Part shown: in pieces, positions 14,643-24,850 of the stretch
Layout: every line of letters starts with the position of its first letter
How positions within the stretch are numbered: the stretch's first letter is position 1
Source: Weissella koreensis KCTC 3621
GTDB taxonomy: Bacteria; Bacillota; Bacilli; Lactobacillales; Lactobacillaceae
Assembly (NCBI RefSeq): GCF_000277645.1
Contig: NZ_AKGG01000014.1
Location: 1 to 64,000 of the forward strand
Direction: 5' to 3'
Length of the DNA: 64,000 nt
The notes under the pieces: generated by a model
Told to the model about the DNA's origin: nothing
Database searches by the model: none
The model's input: only the letters and a program-made list of their open reading frames with translations
Position numbers and translations under genes: made by a program

Positions 14643-17438
14643 TTATTCTAAACCTTCATCCAATGCCTCTGGGAAATTATCACGAACAATCTGTGCTTCG
14701 TGTTTAGACAGCATTGGGAAGTCTGAATCTTGACCAAGATCCAAGTGATACATTCGATCACGTGGTGACATTTCACCAGCAGCATGTTCCACCTCAACAA
14801 AGTAATCATCAAATTGATCAACGGTGTCTGGCTTATCTGCAATTGACTTCAATTCCAACTGTGATACCAACAAAAGAACTCGAATGTCTTGACCCAAACT
14901 ATCGATTAATTCTTTTTGTTCTGGTTGTAGATACAAAGTTACAGCGGCTTCAGCTGGCTTACCAATCAAGTCATTATTACGAGCTACTTCTAAGGCTTTA
15001 TTGACCGCTGATCGGATATCCATAAACTTAGTCCAACGCGTTAACAATTCGCTATCATGATCCAAATCTTCCACTTCAGGCATATCTGTCAAATAAGCAA
15101 ATTCACCTGTCTCATTAGGCAAATATTCAAAAATTTCTTCTGCTGTATGAGGCAAAATTGGTAGCATCAGTTTATTTAAGCTCACTAAGATTTTATACAA
15201 AACTGTTTGCACTGAGCGACGTAAAATACCATTTGGTGCTTCAACATACAAAACATCCTTGTTGAAGTCCAAGTAAAATGCTGACAAATCAACATTAATA
15301 AAGTTCATTAATGATTTATTAACGGCTTGGAAATCATAACGATCATATGCAGACTTCAATTCAGCAACTAGATCATTAAAACGCGCATAGAAATATTGAT
15401 CAACAGGTGTCATATCAGCAAAAGCGACTTGATCTTTCTGAGAATCAAAGTCACTAGTATTAGCTAGCAAGAATCGCATTGTATTTCTAATCTTACGATA
15501 ACTGTCTGAAGTTTGCTTAAACCCATCCATGGTAACACGGACATCCTGAGATGTATCAACCGTTGATACCCAAAGACGAATAATATCAGCTCCCATACTA
15601 TCAGTAATCTCATTTGGTTCAATCGTATTTCCAATGGATTTAGACATTTTTTCACCATTAGCATCTAAAGTGAATCCTTGTGAAAGAACGCTCTTGTATG
15701 GTGCATGACCAGTTGCTGCAACCGAAGTAATAATTGATGAGTTAAACCATCCACGGTATTGATCAGAACCTTCCAAGACAAGATCAGCTGGGAACTCTAA
15801 ATTATCTCGCGTTGCCAAAACACCTTGATGAGAAGTCCCTGAATCAAACCAAACATCCATAATGTCATTTTCTTTAGTAAATTGACCATTTGGTGAATGT
15901 TCATTTGTATAACCTTCTGGCAAAAGTTCCTTAGGTTCTTTTTCAAACCAATAAGTTGAACCATTCTCTTCCACTAATTTGGCTACATGTTCAATAATAT
16001 CTGGGTCTAGGATTGCTGTTCCATCTTCTGCATAGAAAATTGGAAGAGGCACGCCCCAAACACGTTGTCGTGAAATTACCCAATCACCACGATCTTTCAA
16101 CATATTGTAAAGGCGTTTTTTACCCCAAGCTGGTGAGAAAGTAACATTATCCAATTCAGATAGTAAATCATCTCTAAAATCAGCTACTGAAGCAAACCAT
16201 TGTGGCACAGCTCGATAGATAACTGGTTTCTTAGTTCGCCAATCAAACGGATATGAATGCGTAATATCTTCTTGCTTTAAGAGAACCCCTTGATCAGATA
16301 ACTTCTTTAATGAGATTGCATTTGCATCCTCATAGAAGACACCTGCAAAGTCAACTCCAGCTTCTTCAGTCATTTTACCTTGATAGTCTACCGGTACTGC
16401 TATTTCTAGGTTGTACTTTTGCCCAACATAAAAATCATCTTCCCCAAATCCAGGCGCAGTATGAACTAATCCGGTCCCTGCATCAAGAGTAACAAAGTCT
16501 GCCAACATTACTAATAACTCAACATCATCATAGAATGGATGTTGTGCAGTAATATATTCCAAATCTTTTCCAGTAAATTCAGCCAAAACTTCATAGTCTG
16601 ACCAACCAAATATTTCAGCATCATGAGCTAACAATTCAGTAGCAATGATATACTTCTTATCTGATCCAGATGGCTTTACTTGTGAATACTTAAATTCAGC
16701 ATTCAATGAAATTCCACGAGAACCAGGAATGGTCCAAGGAGTTGTCGTCCAAACCACAAAGTAAGTATCATTATCTAGAAGTCCCTTACCGTCCTTCACT
16801 TGTTCTGCATAATATGCAGTTGGTGAAGTTACATCATGATACTCAATTTCTGAAAGAGCCAAAGCAGATTCAGAAGACCATGACCAAAAGACTGGCTTTT
16901 TACCTTTATAGATATAACCTTTTTTAGCCATGTCACCAAAGACTCGCAATTGAGCTGCTTCAAATTCAGGCATTAAGGTAAGATATGGGTGGTCCCAATC
17001 GGCAGCAATTCCCAAGCGCTTAAAGTCATTCATTTGCTTTTTAACTTGCTTGTGAGCAAATTCATCGGCCATTTTACGCCAAATTACTGGTCCAACTGCT
17101 TTACGATCTTTTCCCATCTTGGTCAATTGTTGTTCAATTGGCAAACCGTGTGTATCCCAACCAGGAATAAATGGTGAACGGAATCCGTTCATTGACTTGT
17201 AACGAACAATAATATCCTTAGAAATTTTGTTCATCGCATGTCCAATATGAATATTTCCATTGGCGTATGGAGGTCCATCATGCAAAATAAACGTAGGTTT
17301 TCCTTCGTTTAATTTCTGACGAGCTTCATAGACTTTATTCTCTGCCCAAATCTTTTCACGTCGTACTTCATTGACGGGTAAATTACCACGCATCGGAAAT
17401 TTAGTTTTACCGATATTCAATGTATTTTTAATTTTCAT
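14643..17438 (-). CDS. ileS: Isoleucyl-tRNA synthetase
   Basis: 931 residues from the ATG at 17438 (AGGAG before it). Class I synthetase with [15 protein letters not shown] (HIGH), editing domain with [10 protein letters not shown], and [10 protein letters not shown] (KMSKS); anticodon-binding helices about 640-850. The C-terminus aligns with the bacterial zinc-finger tail, but where the family has CxxC pairs this protein reads [13 protein letters not shown] and [11 protein letters not shown], so the four zinc cysteines are gone. Charges tRNA-Ile; controlled by the Ile T-box leader upstream. Sits directly downstream of divIVA, its common location in firmicutes. Confidence 0.95.
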   Translation of the reverse strand: MKIKNTLNIGKTKFPMRGNLPVNEVRREKIWAENKVYEARQKLNEGKPTFILHDGPPYANGNIHIGHAMNKISKDIIVRYKSMNGFRSPFIPGWDTHGLPIEQQLTKMGKDRKAVGPVIWRKMADEFAHKQVKKQMNDFKRLGIAADWDHPYLTLMPEFEAAQLRVFGDMAKKGYIYKGKKPVFWSWSSESALALSEIEYHDVTSPTAYYAEQVKDGKGLLDNDTYFVVWTTTPWTIPGSRGISLNAEFKYSQVKPSGSDKKYIIATELLAHDAEIFGWSDYEVLAEFTGKDLEYITAQHPFYDDVELLVMLADFVTLDAGTGLVHTAPGFGEDDFYVGQKYNLEIAVPVDYQGKMTEEAGVDFAGVFYEDANAISLKKLSDQGVLLKQEDITHSYPFDWRTKKPVIYRAVPQWFASVADFRDDLLSELDNVTFSPAWGKKRLYNMLKDRGDWVISRQRVWGVPLPIFYAEDGTAILDPDIIEHVAKLVEENGSTYWFEKEPKELLPEGYTNEHSPNGQFTKENDIMDVWFDSGTSHQGVLATRDNLEFPADLVLEGSDQYRGWFNSSIITSVAATGHAPYKSVLSQGFTLDANGEKMSKSIGNTIEPNEITDSMGADIIRLWVSTVDTSQDVRVTMDGFKQTSDSYRKIRNTMRFLLANTSDFDSQKDQVAFADMTPVDQYFYARFNDLVAELKSAYDRYDFQAVNKSLMNFINVDLSAFYLDFNKDVLYVEAPNGILRRSVQTVLYKILVSLNKLMLPILPHTAEEIFEYLPNETGEFAYLTDMPEVEDLDHDSELLTRWTKFMDIRSAVNKALEVARNNDLIGKPAEAAVTLYLQPEQKELIDSLGQDIRVLLLVSQLELKSIADKPDTVDQFDDYFVEVEHAAGEMSPRDRMYHLDLGQDSDFPMLSKHEAQIVRDNFPEALDEGLE

Positions 17439-17470
17439 TAATTTAGCACTCCTATTTTGTATTTTTAAAT

Positions 17471-17675
17471 AAAAAGTCCGCATTGATTAACTTAATAATC
17501 AATGCGGGACGTTAGTTTATTAACGTGGTACCACCCGAGTTCGCCAAAAGGCCTCAAAATATTATCATCTTTAATTTGGTCTTTTAGTGATAAGTATTAA
17601 GTTTAACTTTTTCGGCTCACACCATCCCGAAATCGCTTAAAAGTACTCTTAATACCGTTTGGTTAAAAAACTCTA
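17471..17675 (-). promoter_or_regulatory. T-box riboswitch (Ile) of ileS
   Basis: Minus-strand leader with AGAGTA box, the T-box GGGTGGTACCACG (17524-17536) that pairs with uncharged tRNA 3' ends, and a terminator stem CCGCATTGATTA/TAATCAATGCGG with T-run (17471-17507). An ATC triplet at 17589-17591 is a likely specifier. Low charging of tRNA-Ile should favour readthrough into ileS. Confidence 0.9.
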
Positions 17676-17692
17676 TTTATAATAAACTAAAA

Positions 17693-18493
17693 TTAATCTT
17701 TATTCAAGAATTGATCCCGATTTTGATCTTTTTCAGGTAGAACAACTACAGTATCAACGTCATCAGATTTAGACGTTGCTTTAGCTTCATCAGAAAATTC
17801 TGCTAACTTTGCTTGTACAGCAGACTCAAAATCTAAATCAGCTGTTGAAGATATTGGCATAGTAGCTGCTGAAGACATTGGATTAACCGCAGCTGAAGAT
17901 GTTGGCATAGTAGCTGCTGAAGATGCGGCTACTAATTTTTCATTCGCTGCTGAACCAACTGTTAAGCCTTCAATTTCAGACCAACCATTATCATTATTCA
18001 CTAAATCAATTTGATTTTTAAGAATTCCTGTCAACTTACTTTTAAATGATAACATTTCTTGAGTTAAAGCATCTTTCTCGGCTTTCAAACGATCAATTTC
18101 AACTTGTGAATCATTCTTAATTTTATCTGCATCTCCATTGGCCTTAGTAATAATTTCATTGGCCTTTGAAGTAGCATCCAAAACAGTCTTTTGAGCTTGA
18201 GATTCGGCTTGTGAACGAGTTGCTTCCACCTCTGACTCAGTTTGCTTCTTCAAACGTTCGGCAGCTTCTTGCGCAATCAAGATTGAGGAATTAACTGATT
18301 GTTTCATTTCCTCTACTTGTTGGGCGTTGGCTTCTGCATCAGCCACCTTAGTCTTCAAAGTTTGATTCTCATTAATCAAATTTTCAAAATCAATTACAAT
18401 TTGATCCAAAAAGTCATTAACCTCAACTTTATCGAATCCGCGACCGCGACTAGTAAAATCTTTTGAATGAATTTCTTGTGGTGTTAATGCCAT
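17693..18493 (-). CDS. divIVA: DivIVA cell-division/polarity protein
   Basis: 266 residues. The N-terminal membrane-binding domain MALTPQEIHSKDFTSRGRGF followed by DKVEVNDFLDQI is the DivIVA signature. A long coiled coil runs from about 35 to 160. After it comes a low-complexity Ala/Ser/Met region (about 185-215) with repeats of SSAATMP type, then an acidic tail. Recruits partners to curved membrane at septum and poles. Last gene of the division cluster before ileS. Confidence 0.93.
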   Translation of the reverse strand: MALTPQEIHSKDFTSRGRGFDKVEVNDFLDQIVIDFENLINENQTLKTKVADAEANAQQVEEMKQSVNSSILIAQEAAERLKKQTESEVEATRSQAESQAQKTVLDATSKANEIITKANGDADKIKNDSQVEIDRLKAEKDALTQEMLSFKSKLTGILKNQIDLVNNDNGWSEIEGLTVGSAANEKLVAASSAATMPTSSAAVNPMSSAATMPISSTADLDFESAVQAKLAEFSDEAKATSKSDDVDTVVVLPEKDQNRDQFLNKD

Positions 18494-18508
18494 ATCTCTA
18501 ACCTCTTC

Positions 18509-19300
18509 CTATTTTTTGATAACATTTAAGCTAATTCGCCATTTATCTTTTTTTGTTTGTCCATTTATTTCAGTTATTTTTAATCGGCCATAGCGCCGGA
18601 CCGAAATCAAATCGTTAATTGCTACGACCTCATCCGGGCGATCCATTACGGTCCAATTGATTTTAACTGAACCATGTTCAATCAACTCTTTTGCTTTGGA
18701 CCTAGATATATTATACCCATTTGCGACAATAATATCCAACCTTAACGAAGCTGCCAACGTTTCTTCTAGTAAGTAATCCTGTAAGGGGTGTAATACGTCC
18801 CTGATATCTACTTCTAAATATCGAACTTTAACCCGTCCAATCCGCTCTAAATCAGGTGATTGTTGAACAAATTGTGCAATTGGATTAGTGACAATAATTT
18901 GCCAATTTTTCTGTTCGTCGGTAATAATATCGCCAATTCTATTTCGCTGTAAACCAGAATTAATTAATGCCCCTAAAATATCACTGTGATGTAATTCAGC
19001 AAATTTGATTGGATAATTAATTTGTATAACTTTCAAATCAAAATCATTAATATTCCAATCATAATAACTAGGAACTAATAAACCACGTTGGCTTTCAGCG
19101 TCTTCATAACCGCCCCAAAAATTAACTTTAATTTCATCATCACCATTAATCAACGTTTCCAAAATATAACGTTGACGAGGGTTCAAAAAATCGGTCAGGA
19201 TAGGTCGATATTCATCATGCGCTTGTCGTAAAAGTCCTTCAGCAAAATCAATAAATTCTGATTCATAAGGTCGAAAATGTTGTTTAATTTTATCAACCAT
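18509..19300 (-). CDS. ylmH: YlmH-type S4-domain RNA-binding protein
   Basis: 263 residues. C-terminal S4 domain (about 180-240) with RLDIIVANGYNISRSKAKELIEHGSVKINW; the N-terminal part is the YlmH/RqcP2-family region. Standard member of the dcw-ylm cluster between ylmG and divIVA; B. subtilis YlmH has been linked to ribosome quality control. Starts 24 bases after ylmG ends, same operon. Confidence 0.9.
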   Translation of the reverse strand: MVDKIKQHFRPYESEFIDFAEGLLRQAHDEYRPILTDFLNPRQRYILETLINGDDEIKVNFWGGYEDAESQRGLLVPSYYDWNINDFDLKVIQINYPIKFAELHHSDILGALINSGLQRNRIGDIITDEQKNWQIIVTNPIAQFVQQSPDLERIGRVKVRYLEVDIRDVLHPLQDYLLEETLAASLRLDIIVANGYNISRSKAKELIEHGSVKINWTVMDRPDEVVAINDLISVRRYGRLKITEINGQTKKDKWRISLNVIKK

Positions 19301-19324
19301 TTTCTCATCTCATTTCATTTTTAA

Positions 19325-19588
19325 TTAATAAAACATTTGGCTAAGCATTCTTAATCCGAATTCAGCTGCTTCTAAAATTAAAATTGCAATCAGTGGTGAA
19401 AAATCTAACATACCAGTTCTAGGTAAAAGTTTTCGAACTGGTTCAACAATTAAATCACTCATCCATGTAGCCCATTGACCAAATTTACTTTGTAAGGCAC
19501 CTGGAAACCATGACATCAAAGCAGTAATTACAATTAATAATTCTAATCCAGAAATTGCAAAGTGTAATAAAGCAAAGATTAAATTCAT
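19325..19588 (-). CDS. ylmG: YggT/YlmG-family membrane protein
   Basis: 87 residues with two membrane helices (about 3-25 and 62-84) flanking ALMSWFPGALQSKFGQWATWMSDLIVEPVRKLLPRTG (positions about 22-58), the YGGT motif region. Conserved in division clusters of firmicutes, where it affects nucleoid and septum organisation. Between sepF and ylmH with short spacers. Confidence 0.9.
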   Translation of the reverse strand: MNLIFALLHFAISGLELLIVITALMSWFPGALQSKFGQWATWMSDLIVEPVRKLLPRTGMLDFSPLIAILILEAAEFGLRMLSQMFY

Positions 19589-19600
19589 AAATACCCCTAT

Positions 19601-20089
19601 TTAATTTTCAAAAGAGTTTCCTAGATTTTGTGAAATCGTTCCTGAAATTTCAAAATTATGTGGTGTCGCTAGGAAAATAGATTCTCCAATTCTTTGGACA
19701 CTACCTTCAACAGATTGTGCAGCTCCAGCTAAATAATCTACTATCCTCATTGATTGAGAATTATCAATTGAACTAAAATTGATCAATGCTGCATTACCAT
19801 TTAAAATCTCATTTACAATTTCTTTAACATCAGAATAAATTCGTGGCTCAAAAACCACTATTTTAGCTGTGTCTCCTAATTGTGCATCCATAGCTAACAC
19901 ATTTGGCCGTTGCACTTTAGGCTTTGGTCGTGAATCCGCATTATTAGCTGTATTAGCATTTCCAGTATTAGTGGATGGCTCTTCTTCATTATTATTTGAT
20001 TCATCATAATACTCTTGTGATGATGAATTATATTCATAGTCTTCTTCATTAGAATTAAAAAAATTAGAAACTTTTTGCATAAAGCTCAT
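19601..20089 (-). CDS. sepF: SepF cell-division protein
   Basis: 162 residues. N-terminal amphipathic membrane anchor (MSFMQKVSNFFN), acidic Asn/Glu-rich linker (about 15-55), then the SepF core (about 68-155: DTAKIVVFEPRIYSDVKEIVNEIL, GSVQRIGESIFLATP). Polymerises into rings that tether FtsZ to the membrane and can replace FtsA. Immediately after ftsZ, 13 bases apart. Confidence 0.93.
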   Translation of the reverse strand: MSFMQKVSNFFNSNEEDYEYNSSSQEYYDESNNNEEEPSTNTGNANTANNADSRPKPKVQRPNVLAMDAQLGDTAKIVVFEPRIYSDVKEIVNEILNGNAALINFSSIDNSQSMRIVDYLAGAAQSVEGSVQRIGESIFLATPHNFEISGTISQNLGNSFEN

Positions 20090-20102
20090 ATCCTATTCTC
20101 CG

Positions 20103-21350
20103 TTAGTTGTTACCCCGGTTTTTCCAGTTAAAGAATGGTGGACGTTCTACTTCTTCGTCATCTACTGTGTCATTTGATGAAAAAGTATCAAATGATTGAG
20201 TCCCAGCATTAGGGTCAGTCATTTTTGTTGCATCCGCTGGATTTGAATTCATATTTTGATTCGTATCGTAAGCATTCCATCCATCAAAAGGATCATTAGT
20301 TTTGACATTATTATTGATAGAAGAATTACCATCTGTCGCTGCTGCAGTATTATTAGTATTTGCTTGATTTAAATTTAATTCTGGCTTAGTTTGTGCTTCT
20401 CGATCGATTCCAGTTGCAACAACCGTCACAACAATTTCTTCACCCAAAGCTTCATCCAAAGTGGTACCAAAGATAACATTGACATCATCCCCAGCAGCCT
20501 CTTTAATTGCATCAGCTGCTTGCTGAGCCGCAAACAATGGCATACTGTAGCTTCCCTTAACAGAGAGCAAGACGTCTGTTGCTCCATCGATCTTAGACTC
20601 TAATAAGGGTGACTTAATGGCAGCCTTAGTGGCATCGGTTGCTGCACTTTCTCCACTAGCTGAAGCAATTCCCATGACAGCAGTTCCCTTATTCTCCATT
20701 ACCGTTTTAACGTCAGCAAAGTCGACGTTGATTAGTCCTGGATTCGTGATCAATTGTGAAATTCCACTAACTCCATTTACGAGGACAGAATCGGCCATTT
20801 TAAAGGCGTCAACCATTGTAGTATTTCGATCCAAAACTTGAAGAAGGTTGTTATTTGAAACAACGATTAATGAATCAACATTTTTCTTTAGATTGGCAAG
20901 TCCTTCTGCTGCTGCTGTTCCACGCTTAGGGCCTTCAAAACTAAATGGTCGGGTTACAACCCCAACAGTCAAAGCACCTGCTTCTTTAGCAATACGGGCA
21001 ATAATAGGGGCAGCCCCAGTTCCTGTACCACCTCCCATTCCAGCAGTAACGAAGACCATATCAGCACCGTTTAAAGCTTCTGCAATTTCAGCTTCAGATT
21101 CAGATGCCGCATCGGCTCCAACTTCTGGTCGAGCACCAGCACCTAATCCTTTAGTCTCTTTTGATCCAATTTGGATTTTAATTTCCGCTGGTGAACTAGC
21201 GAGGGCTTGAGCGTCGGTATTGGCAACAATAAATTGCACACCACTAACACCACTGGCGACCATCTGAGCGATTGCGTTTCCACCACCACCACCAACACCA
21301 ATTACTTTAATTGCTGCTCCTACCGGTTGATTTTCGATTTGCATTTCCAT
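20103..21350 (-). CDS. ftsZ: Cell-division GTPase FtsZ
   Basis: 415 residues. Tubulin-type GTPase with [13 protein letters not shown], the signature loop [14 protein letters not shown] and the T7 loop [12 protein letters not shown] variable Asn-rich linker (about 325-400) leads to the C-terminal peptide [14 protein letters not shown], the binding site for FtsA/SepF. Forms the Z ring. Follows ftsA by 30 bases. Confidence 0.97.
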   Translation of the reverse strand: MEMQIENQPVGAAIKVIGVGGGGGNAIAQMVASGVSGVQFIVANTDAQALASSPAEIKIQIGSKETKGLGAGARPEVGADAASESEAEIAEALNGADMVFVTAGMGGGTGTGAAPIIARIAKEAGALTVGVVTRPFSFEGPKRGTAAAEGLANLKKNVDSLIVVSNNNLLQVLDRNTTMVDAFKMADSVLVNGVSGISQLITNPGLINVDFADVKTVMENKGTAVMGIASASGESAATDATKAAIKSPLLESKIDGATDVLLSVKGSYSMPLFAAQQAADAIKEAAGDDVNVIFGTTLDEALGEEIVVTVVATGIDREAQTKPELNLNQANTNNTAAATDGNSSINNNVKTNDPFDGWNAYDTNQNMNSNPADATKMTDPNAGTQSFDTFSSNDTVDDEEVERPPFFNWKNRGNN

Positions 21351-21380
21351 TCGGATAATCCTCTTTCATAAATTAATTCT

Positions 21381-22730
21381 TTAATTAAACAACTCACTAA
21401 ACCAATTTTTTATTCTATCCATAATACCAGGTTTACTATCATTGTTTATTGAGTTATTTGGAATACTTGGTTGAATCAGTTGTTCTTCTTCTATAATCTG
21501 TTCATTTGGAACTCGAACAACATTTTTTTCATATTTCTTAGATTCATCATTTGTAGGCTCAACTGTAAATGGTAACCCTAGCATCGCCTGTTTTACAATT
21601 AAAGCAACTTTATTTTGTTGTGCTGCATAATTCACTAAAGCCCAAGCCCCAACGTATGCCGGATTCTGCAAACCAATTTCATGAGGCATAAATAATTTTG
21701 CATTAATCCCATATGCTGCTTGTAAAATATCTTGGGTGTATCGCAAGGAAGAACTCCCTCCTGACACGATCATACCACCAGGTAATTGAAAGGCCGAAAT
21801 AGTATCTAAACGTTCACCTAACTTAGTTACAATTTGTTGCATCCGAGCACCGATAATTTCACTTAATTCTAATTCAGAAATTCGAATCGGCTTTTTACCA
21901 ACTGGTTCAACAGTTAGTAAATGTGCCTCATTAGCATATTGTGGTGCCGACACTCCAGCATCTAGTTTAAGTTGTTCCGCATCTTGATTACTGATATTCA
22001 AGACCTGACTGATATCATTAGTAATATTAAATCCACCAGCCCCATAGGTTGAAATGAATTTAATTTGATGATTTTGCACGATTGTGGCAGTCGTTTGACC
22101 TGCACCCAGATCCAGCAAAATTGTGCCAAATTCTTGTTCGGCATCTGTTGCAATGGTCTGGCTTGCAGCCAAGGGGGCCAAAACCAAATCTCGAAGATTT
22201 AGACCAGCCTTTTGAATTGCCGAGCGTAAGTTAGAAACCAATAGACGTGGACCAATATAGGCCGTGGCACTCAATGTTAAATGCGTTCCAACCATATCAT
22301 TTGGATCAAGAACCCCACCTAAATCATCAACAGTGAATTCTTGAGCCGTTAAATCTAATACAGTTTGATCATGTTCCAATGGGATATTAACGGCAGCTTT
22401 TGTTGCAGCTACTACATCTTGGTAAGAAATATGTTGTGAATCTTGTGTTGTTACTGTTCCACGCACCAACCTCATTTGAATTGAATTGGCGGGGATACTT
22501 GCAATAACTTCAGTAAATTCTTGATTTGTCTGTTTTTTAACTTGCGATAAAGCTGCTTTGATATCCTGCGCCGTAGCGTCTATATCAACAACAACTCCTC
22601 GTTTTACGCCGTGGGAAATTGACCTCCCGACCGCAATCACATTCACTTGTTGATCTCTAACATCAGAAACTAAAACCTTAACTGTACTAGTTCCTACATC
22701 AAGACCAACAATAACGCCGTGATTAGCCAT
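21381..22730 (-). CDS. ftsA: Cell-division protein FtsA
   Basis: 449 residues, actin-like ATPase: GVIVGLDVGTSTVKVLV (phosphate 1), GTILLDLGAGQTTA (phosphate 2), PGGMIVSGGSSSL (adenosine). SHS2/1C domain near 80-160. C-terminal amphipathic helix GIMDRIKNWFSELFN anchors it to membrane. Tethers FtsZ and recruits the divisome. A 140-base gap with a hairpin separates it from divIB. Confidence 0.95.
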   Translation of the reverse strand: MANHGVIVGLDVGTSTVKVLVSDVRDQQVNVIAVGRSISHGVKRGVVVDIDATAQDIKAALSQVKKQTNQEFTEVIASIPANSIQMRLVRGTVTTQDSQHISYQDVVAATKAAVNIPLEHDQTVLDLTAQEFTVDDLGGVLDPNDMVGTHLTLSATAYIGPRLLVSNLRSAIQKAGLNLRDLVLAPLAASQTIATDAEQEFGTILLDLGAGQTTATIVQNHQIKFISTYGAGGFNITNDISQVLNISNQDAEQLKLDAGVSAPQYANEAHLLTVEPVGKKPIRISELELSEIIGARMQQIVTKLGERLDTISAFQLPGGMIVSGGSSSLRYTQDILQAAYGINAKLFMPHEIGLQNPAYVGAWALVNYAAQQNKVALIVKQAMLGLPFTVEPTNDESKKYEKNVVRVPNEQIIEEEQLIQPSIPNNSINNDSKPGIMDRIKNWFSELFN

Positions 22731-22827
22731 TGCCGATCCTCCTCTACCGTCTATTTTTTTATTATATTATTTTCAGTTTTATACTTAAAATAATACCATA
22801 CATAACTGGATAAATCCTATTAATTAT

Positions 22828-22864
22828 ACGCATCATTCATGTTTTTTCAAAACAAATGATGCGT
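22828..22864. terminator. Hairpin between divIB and ftsA
   Basis: ACGCATCATT / AATGATGCGT is a perfect 10-bp stem with a 17-base loop. The leftward transcript lacks a T-run after it, so it is more likely a processing or attenuation element separating murG-divIB from ftsA-ftsZ than a full terminator. Confidence 0.4.
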
Positions 22865-22870
22865 TTTCAT

Positions 22871-23728
22871 TTAATATTGCTGAAAATAAGTTCCCACTTG
22901 GAAATTAAATGTTCCATTTTTATCGATCTGGGCAACCATACCTGGATAGTATTTTAATTTATTTTTAATATCAGACGCTTTAATTAAAACCTTATTACCA
23001 TCATCCATGATCAAAATAACTTTCTCATCATCTTCATGATCTGGGCTCCAGATTACTTCTGAAACACTATTTTGCAATGCCTTAGAGATACCATTAAATT
23101 GCATCGCAACTCTTTTTATTGTTTTGTCATTTGGAAATTTCTCATAATTAGGGAGCCGTTGTGGTTTTTCGCCTACGGATTGAGCAGGGATAAATTTACC
23201 ATCAGCTAAAATATAATAATTCTTATCTTTTTTGGTGACTAACCCCACCTTGGAATTCTCTTCAATTTTAATTTGAGCAACTTGCATGTTCAAATAACTA
23301 ATTTTAACTTTTTTAATTTGTGAATTTTTTTCTGCACGCTGTATAAAATAATGCTGTTCACTGAGAAGTTGCCAGGCTGGTATTTTTTTATTAATACCAC
23401 TTGCTGCTAAAACTTCTGCCTTAGTTAAGTCATGATTACCCGTGATTTCCACCTTTTGAAAACGCATCAAAGGTGATAATAACAAGATTAAAAGCAACGA
23501 AATAATTGATAGTATCACGATCATATGTATGCTATTTCGTTCCATCGCATTAAATCGATTTAATATTCGAAATGATTGTGATTTTGAAATAGCCTTAGGT
23601 TTCGGAGCACGTTTAGCTGATTGTCCTATACTTCTCGAAAAAAACTTATTGATCCTATTCCACATTTTTTGATCTTGTAATTTATCTTCTTGATGCTTCG
23701 ATTCATCATTTTTATTTTTTTCATTCAT
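22871..23728 (-). CDS. divIB: Cell-division protein DivIB/FtsQ
   Basis: 285 residues: cytoplasmic charged N-terminus (about 1-65), one membrane helix (about 68-88, IHMIVILSIISLLLILLLSP), then an extracellular POTRA domain (FQKVEITGNHDLTKAEVLAAS) and FtsQ beta domain (about 170-275). Partners FtsL and DivIC in the septal synthase complex. In the dcw cluster after murG. Confidence 0.9.
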   Translation of the reverse strand: MNEKNKNDESKHQEDKLQDQKMWNRINKFFSRSIGQSAKRAPKPKAISKSQSFRILNRFNAMERNSIHMIVILSIISLLLILLLSPLMRFQKVEITGNHDLTKAEVLAASGINKKIPAWQLLSEQHYFIQRAEKNSQIKKVKISYLNMQVAQIKIEENSKVGLVTKKDKNYYILADGKFIPAQSVGEKPQRLPNYEKFPNDKTIKRVAMQFNGISKALQNSVSEVIWSPDHEDDEKVILIMDDGNKVLIKASDIKNKLKYYPGMVAQIDKNGTFNFQVGTYFQQY

Positions 23729-23755
23729 AAGTGCTCCTCCCCTCCTTTTTGATAT

Positions 23756-24850
23756 TTAGATAGCTGACTTAATTAGAGTAATAAATTGATCAGCAGAATC
23801 TGTTACACCCAATTCTTTAGCATGCTGAGCCATTATTTTTCGTTGATCCTTATTTAACATTAATTGATTAACTTTATTAACTAACGTCCCGCCTGTCAAT
23901 TCATTTTCACGAATCATCAACGCTGCACCAGCATCAACCATACTTTGCGCATTTTTCGTTTGATGATCATTTGTAACATACGGACTAGGAATTAGAATCA
24001 TTGGTTTACCTAATGCTGTTTGTTCCGCCAAGCTTGTTGCTCCTGATCGCCCGATAACCAAATCAACACGAGGCATAAGATCTTGCATGTTTGCAATATA
24101 CGGAACAATTTTAATATTATGCTTTACTGTTAGTTTTTCAGACATGATTTGATCTTGAACTTGTTGAAATCTATTCTTACCCGTAGCAAAAATAATTTGG
24201 TAATCTTGCTCATTAAATGCTGGTAATGCTTCGACCATAGCTTGATTTATTTTTGGTGCTCCTTGTGAACCACCGAAAACTAAAACAGTTGGTAAATCAT
24301 TTGATAAATTAAGTTCATCAAAATTAAATTTAGAATTCAAACTACCAGTCACCACCTGCTGCGCTCGTGGATTACCAACTAATGTAGCTGTATCAAAGAA
24401 TTGTTCTGCCGCTGGAAATGCGATTCCAACTTTGCTCACCTTGCGTTTTAAAAATTTATTTGTAACTCCAATAACTGAATTTTGTTCATGAATCACTGTC
24501 GGAATTTTTAATAACTGAGCTGCGTAAAGGACTGGTCCGGCTACATATCCACCTGTCCCCACAACAACATCCGGTTGAAAGGCTTTTAGCAATTTTTTTG
24601 CTTTGGTTACAGCTTTTAAAAACAAGTAAACGGTTTTGAAATTATCCAATGAAAGACTACGCACAAATCCTTGAATTTTAACTGATTCAAAAGAGATACC
24701 TGCTGCTGGAACAATTTCTTTTTCCAACCCCCGTTCACCACCAATATAAAGAAATTCGACGGATGAATCCTGTTTCGACCATTCATCAATGGTCGCCAAT
24801 GCTGGATAAATATGTCCGCCTGTTCCACCGCCTGAAAATACAACTTTCAT
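23756..24850 (-). CDS. murG: MurG undecaprenyl-PP-MurNAc-pentapeptide GlcNAc transferase
   Basis: 364 residues, GT28. N-terminal SGGGTGGHIYPALA loop, VGTGGYVAGPV, and the C-terminal UDP-GlcNAc site VFGGSQGAPKIN and GRSGATSLAEQTALGKPMI. Converts lipid I to lipid II at the inner membrane face. Its start overlaps the murD stop by one base, implying coupled translation. Confidence 0.95.
   Translation of the reverse strand: MKVVFSGGGTGGHIYPALATIDEWSKQDSSVEFLYIGGERGLEKEIVPAAGISFESVKIQGFVRSLSLDNFKTVYLFLKAVTKAKKLLKAFQPDVVVGTGGYVAGPVLYAAQLLKIPTVIHEQNSVIGVTNKFLKRKVSKVGIAFPAAEQFFDTATLVGNPRAQQVVTGSLNSKFNFDELNLSNDLPTVLVFGGSQGAPKINQAMVEALPAFNEQDYQIIFATGKNRFQQVQDQIMSEKLTVKHNIKIVPYIANMQDLMPRVDLVIGRSGATSLAEQTALGKPMILIPSPYVTNDHQTKNAQSMVDAGAALMIRENELTGGTLVNKVNQLMLNKDQRKIMAQHAKELGVTDSADQFITLIKSAI

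Noticed and set aside
20617..21210. Plus-strand frames across ftsZ
   Set aside because: Antisense of a conserved gene; no ribosome site and composition typical of shadow frames.
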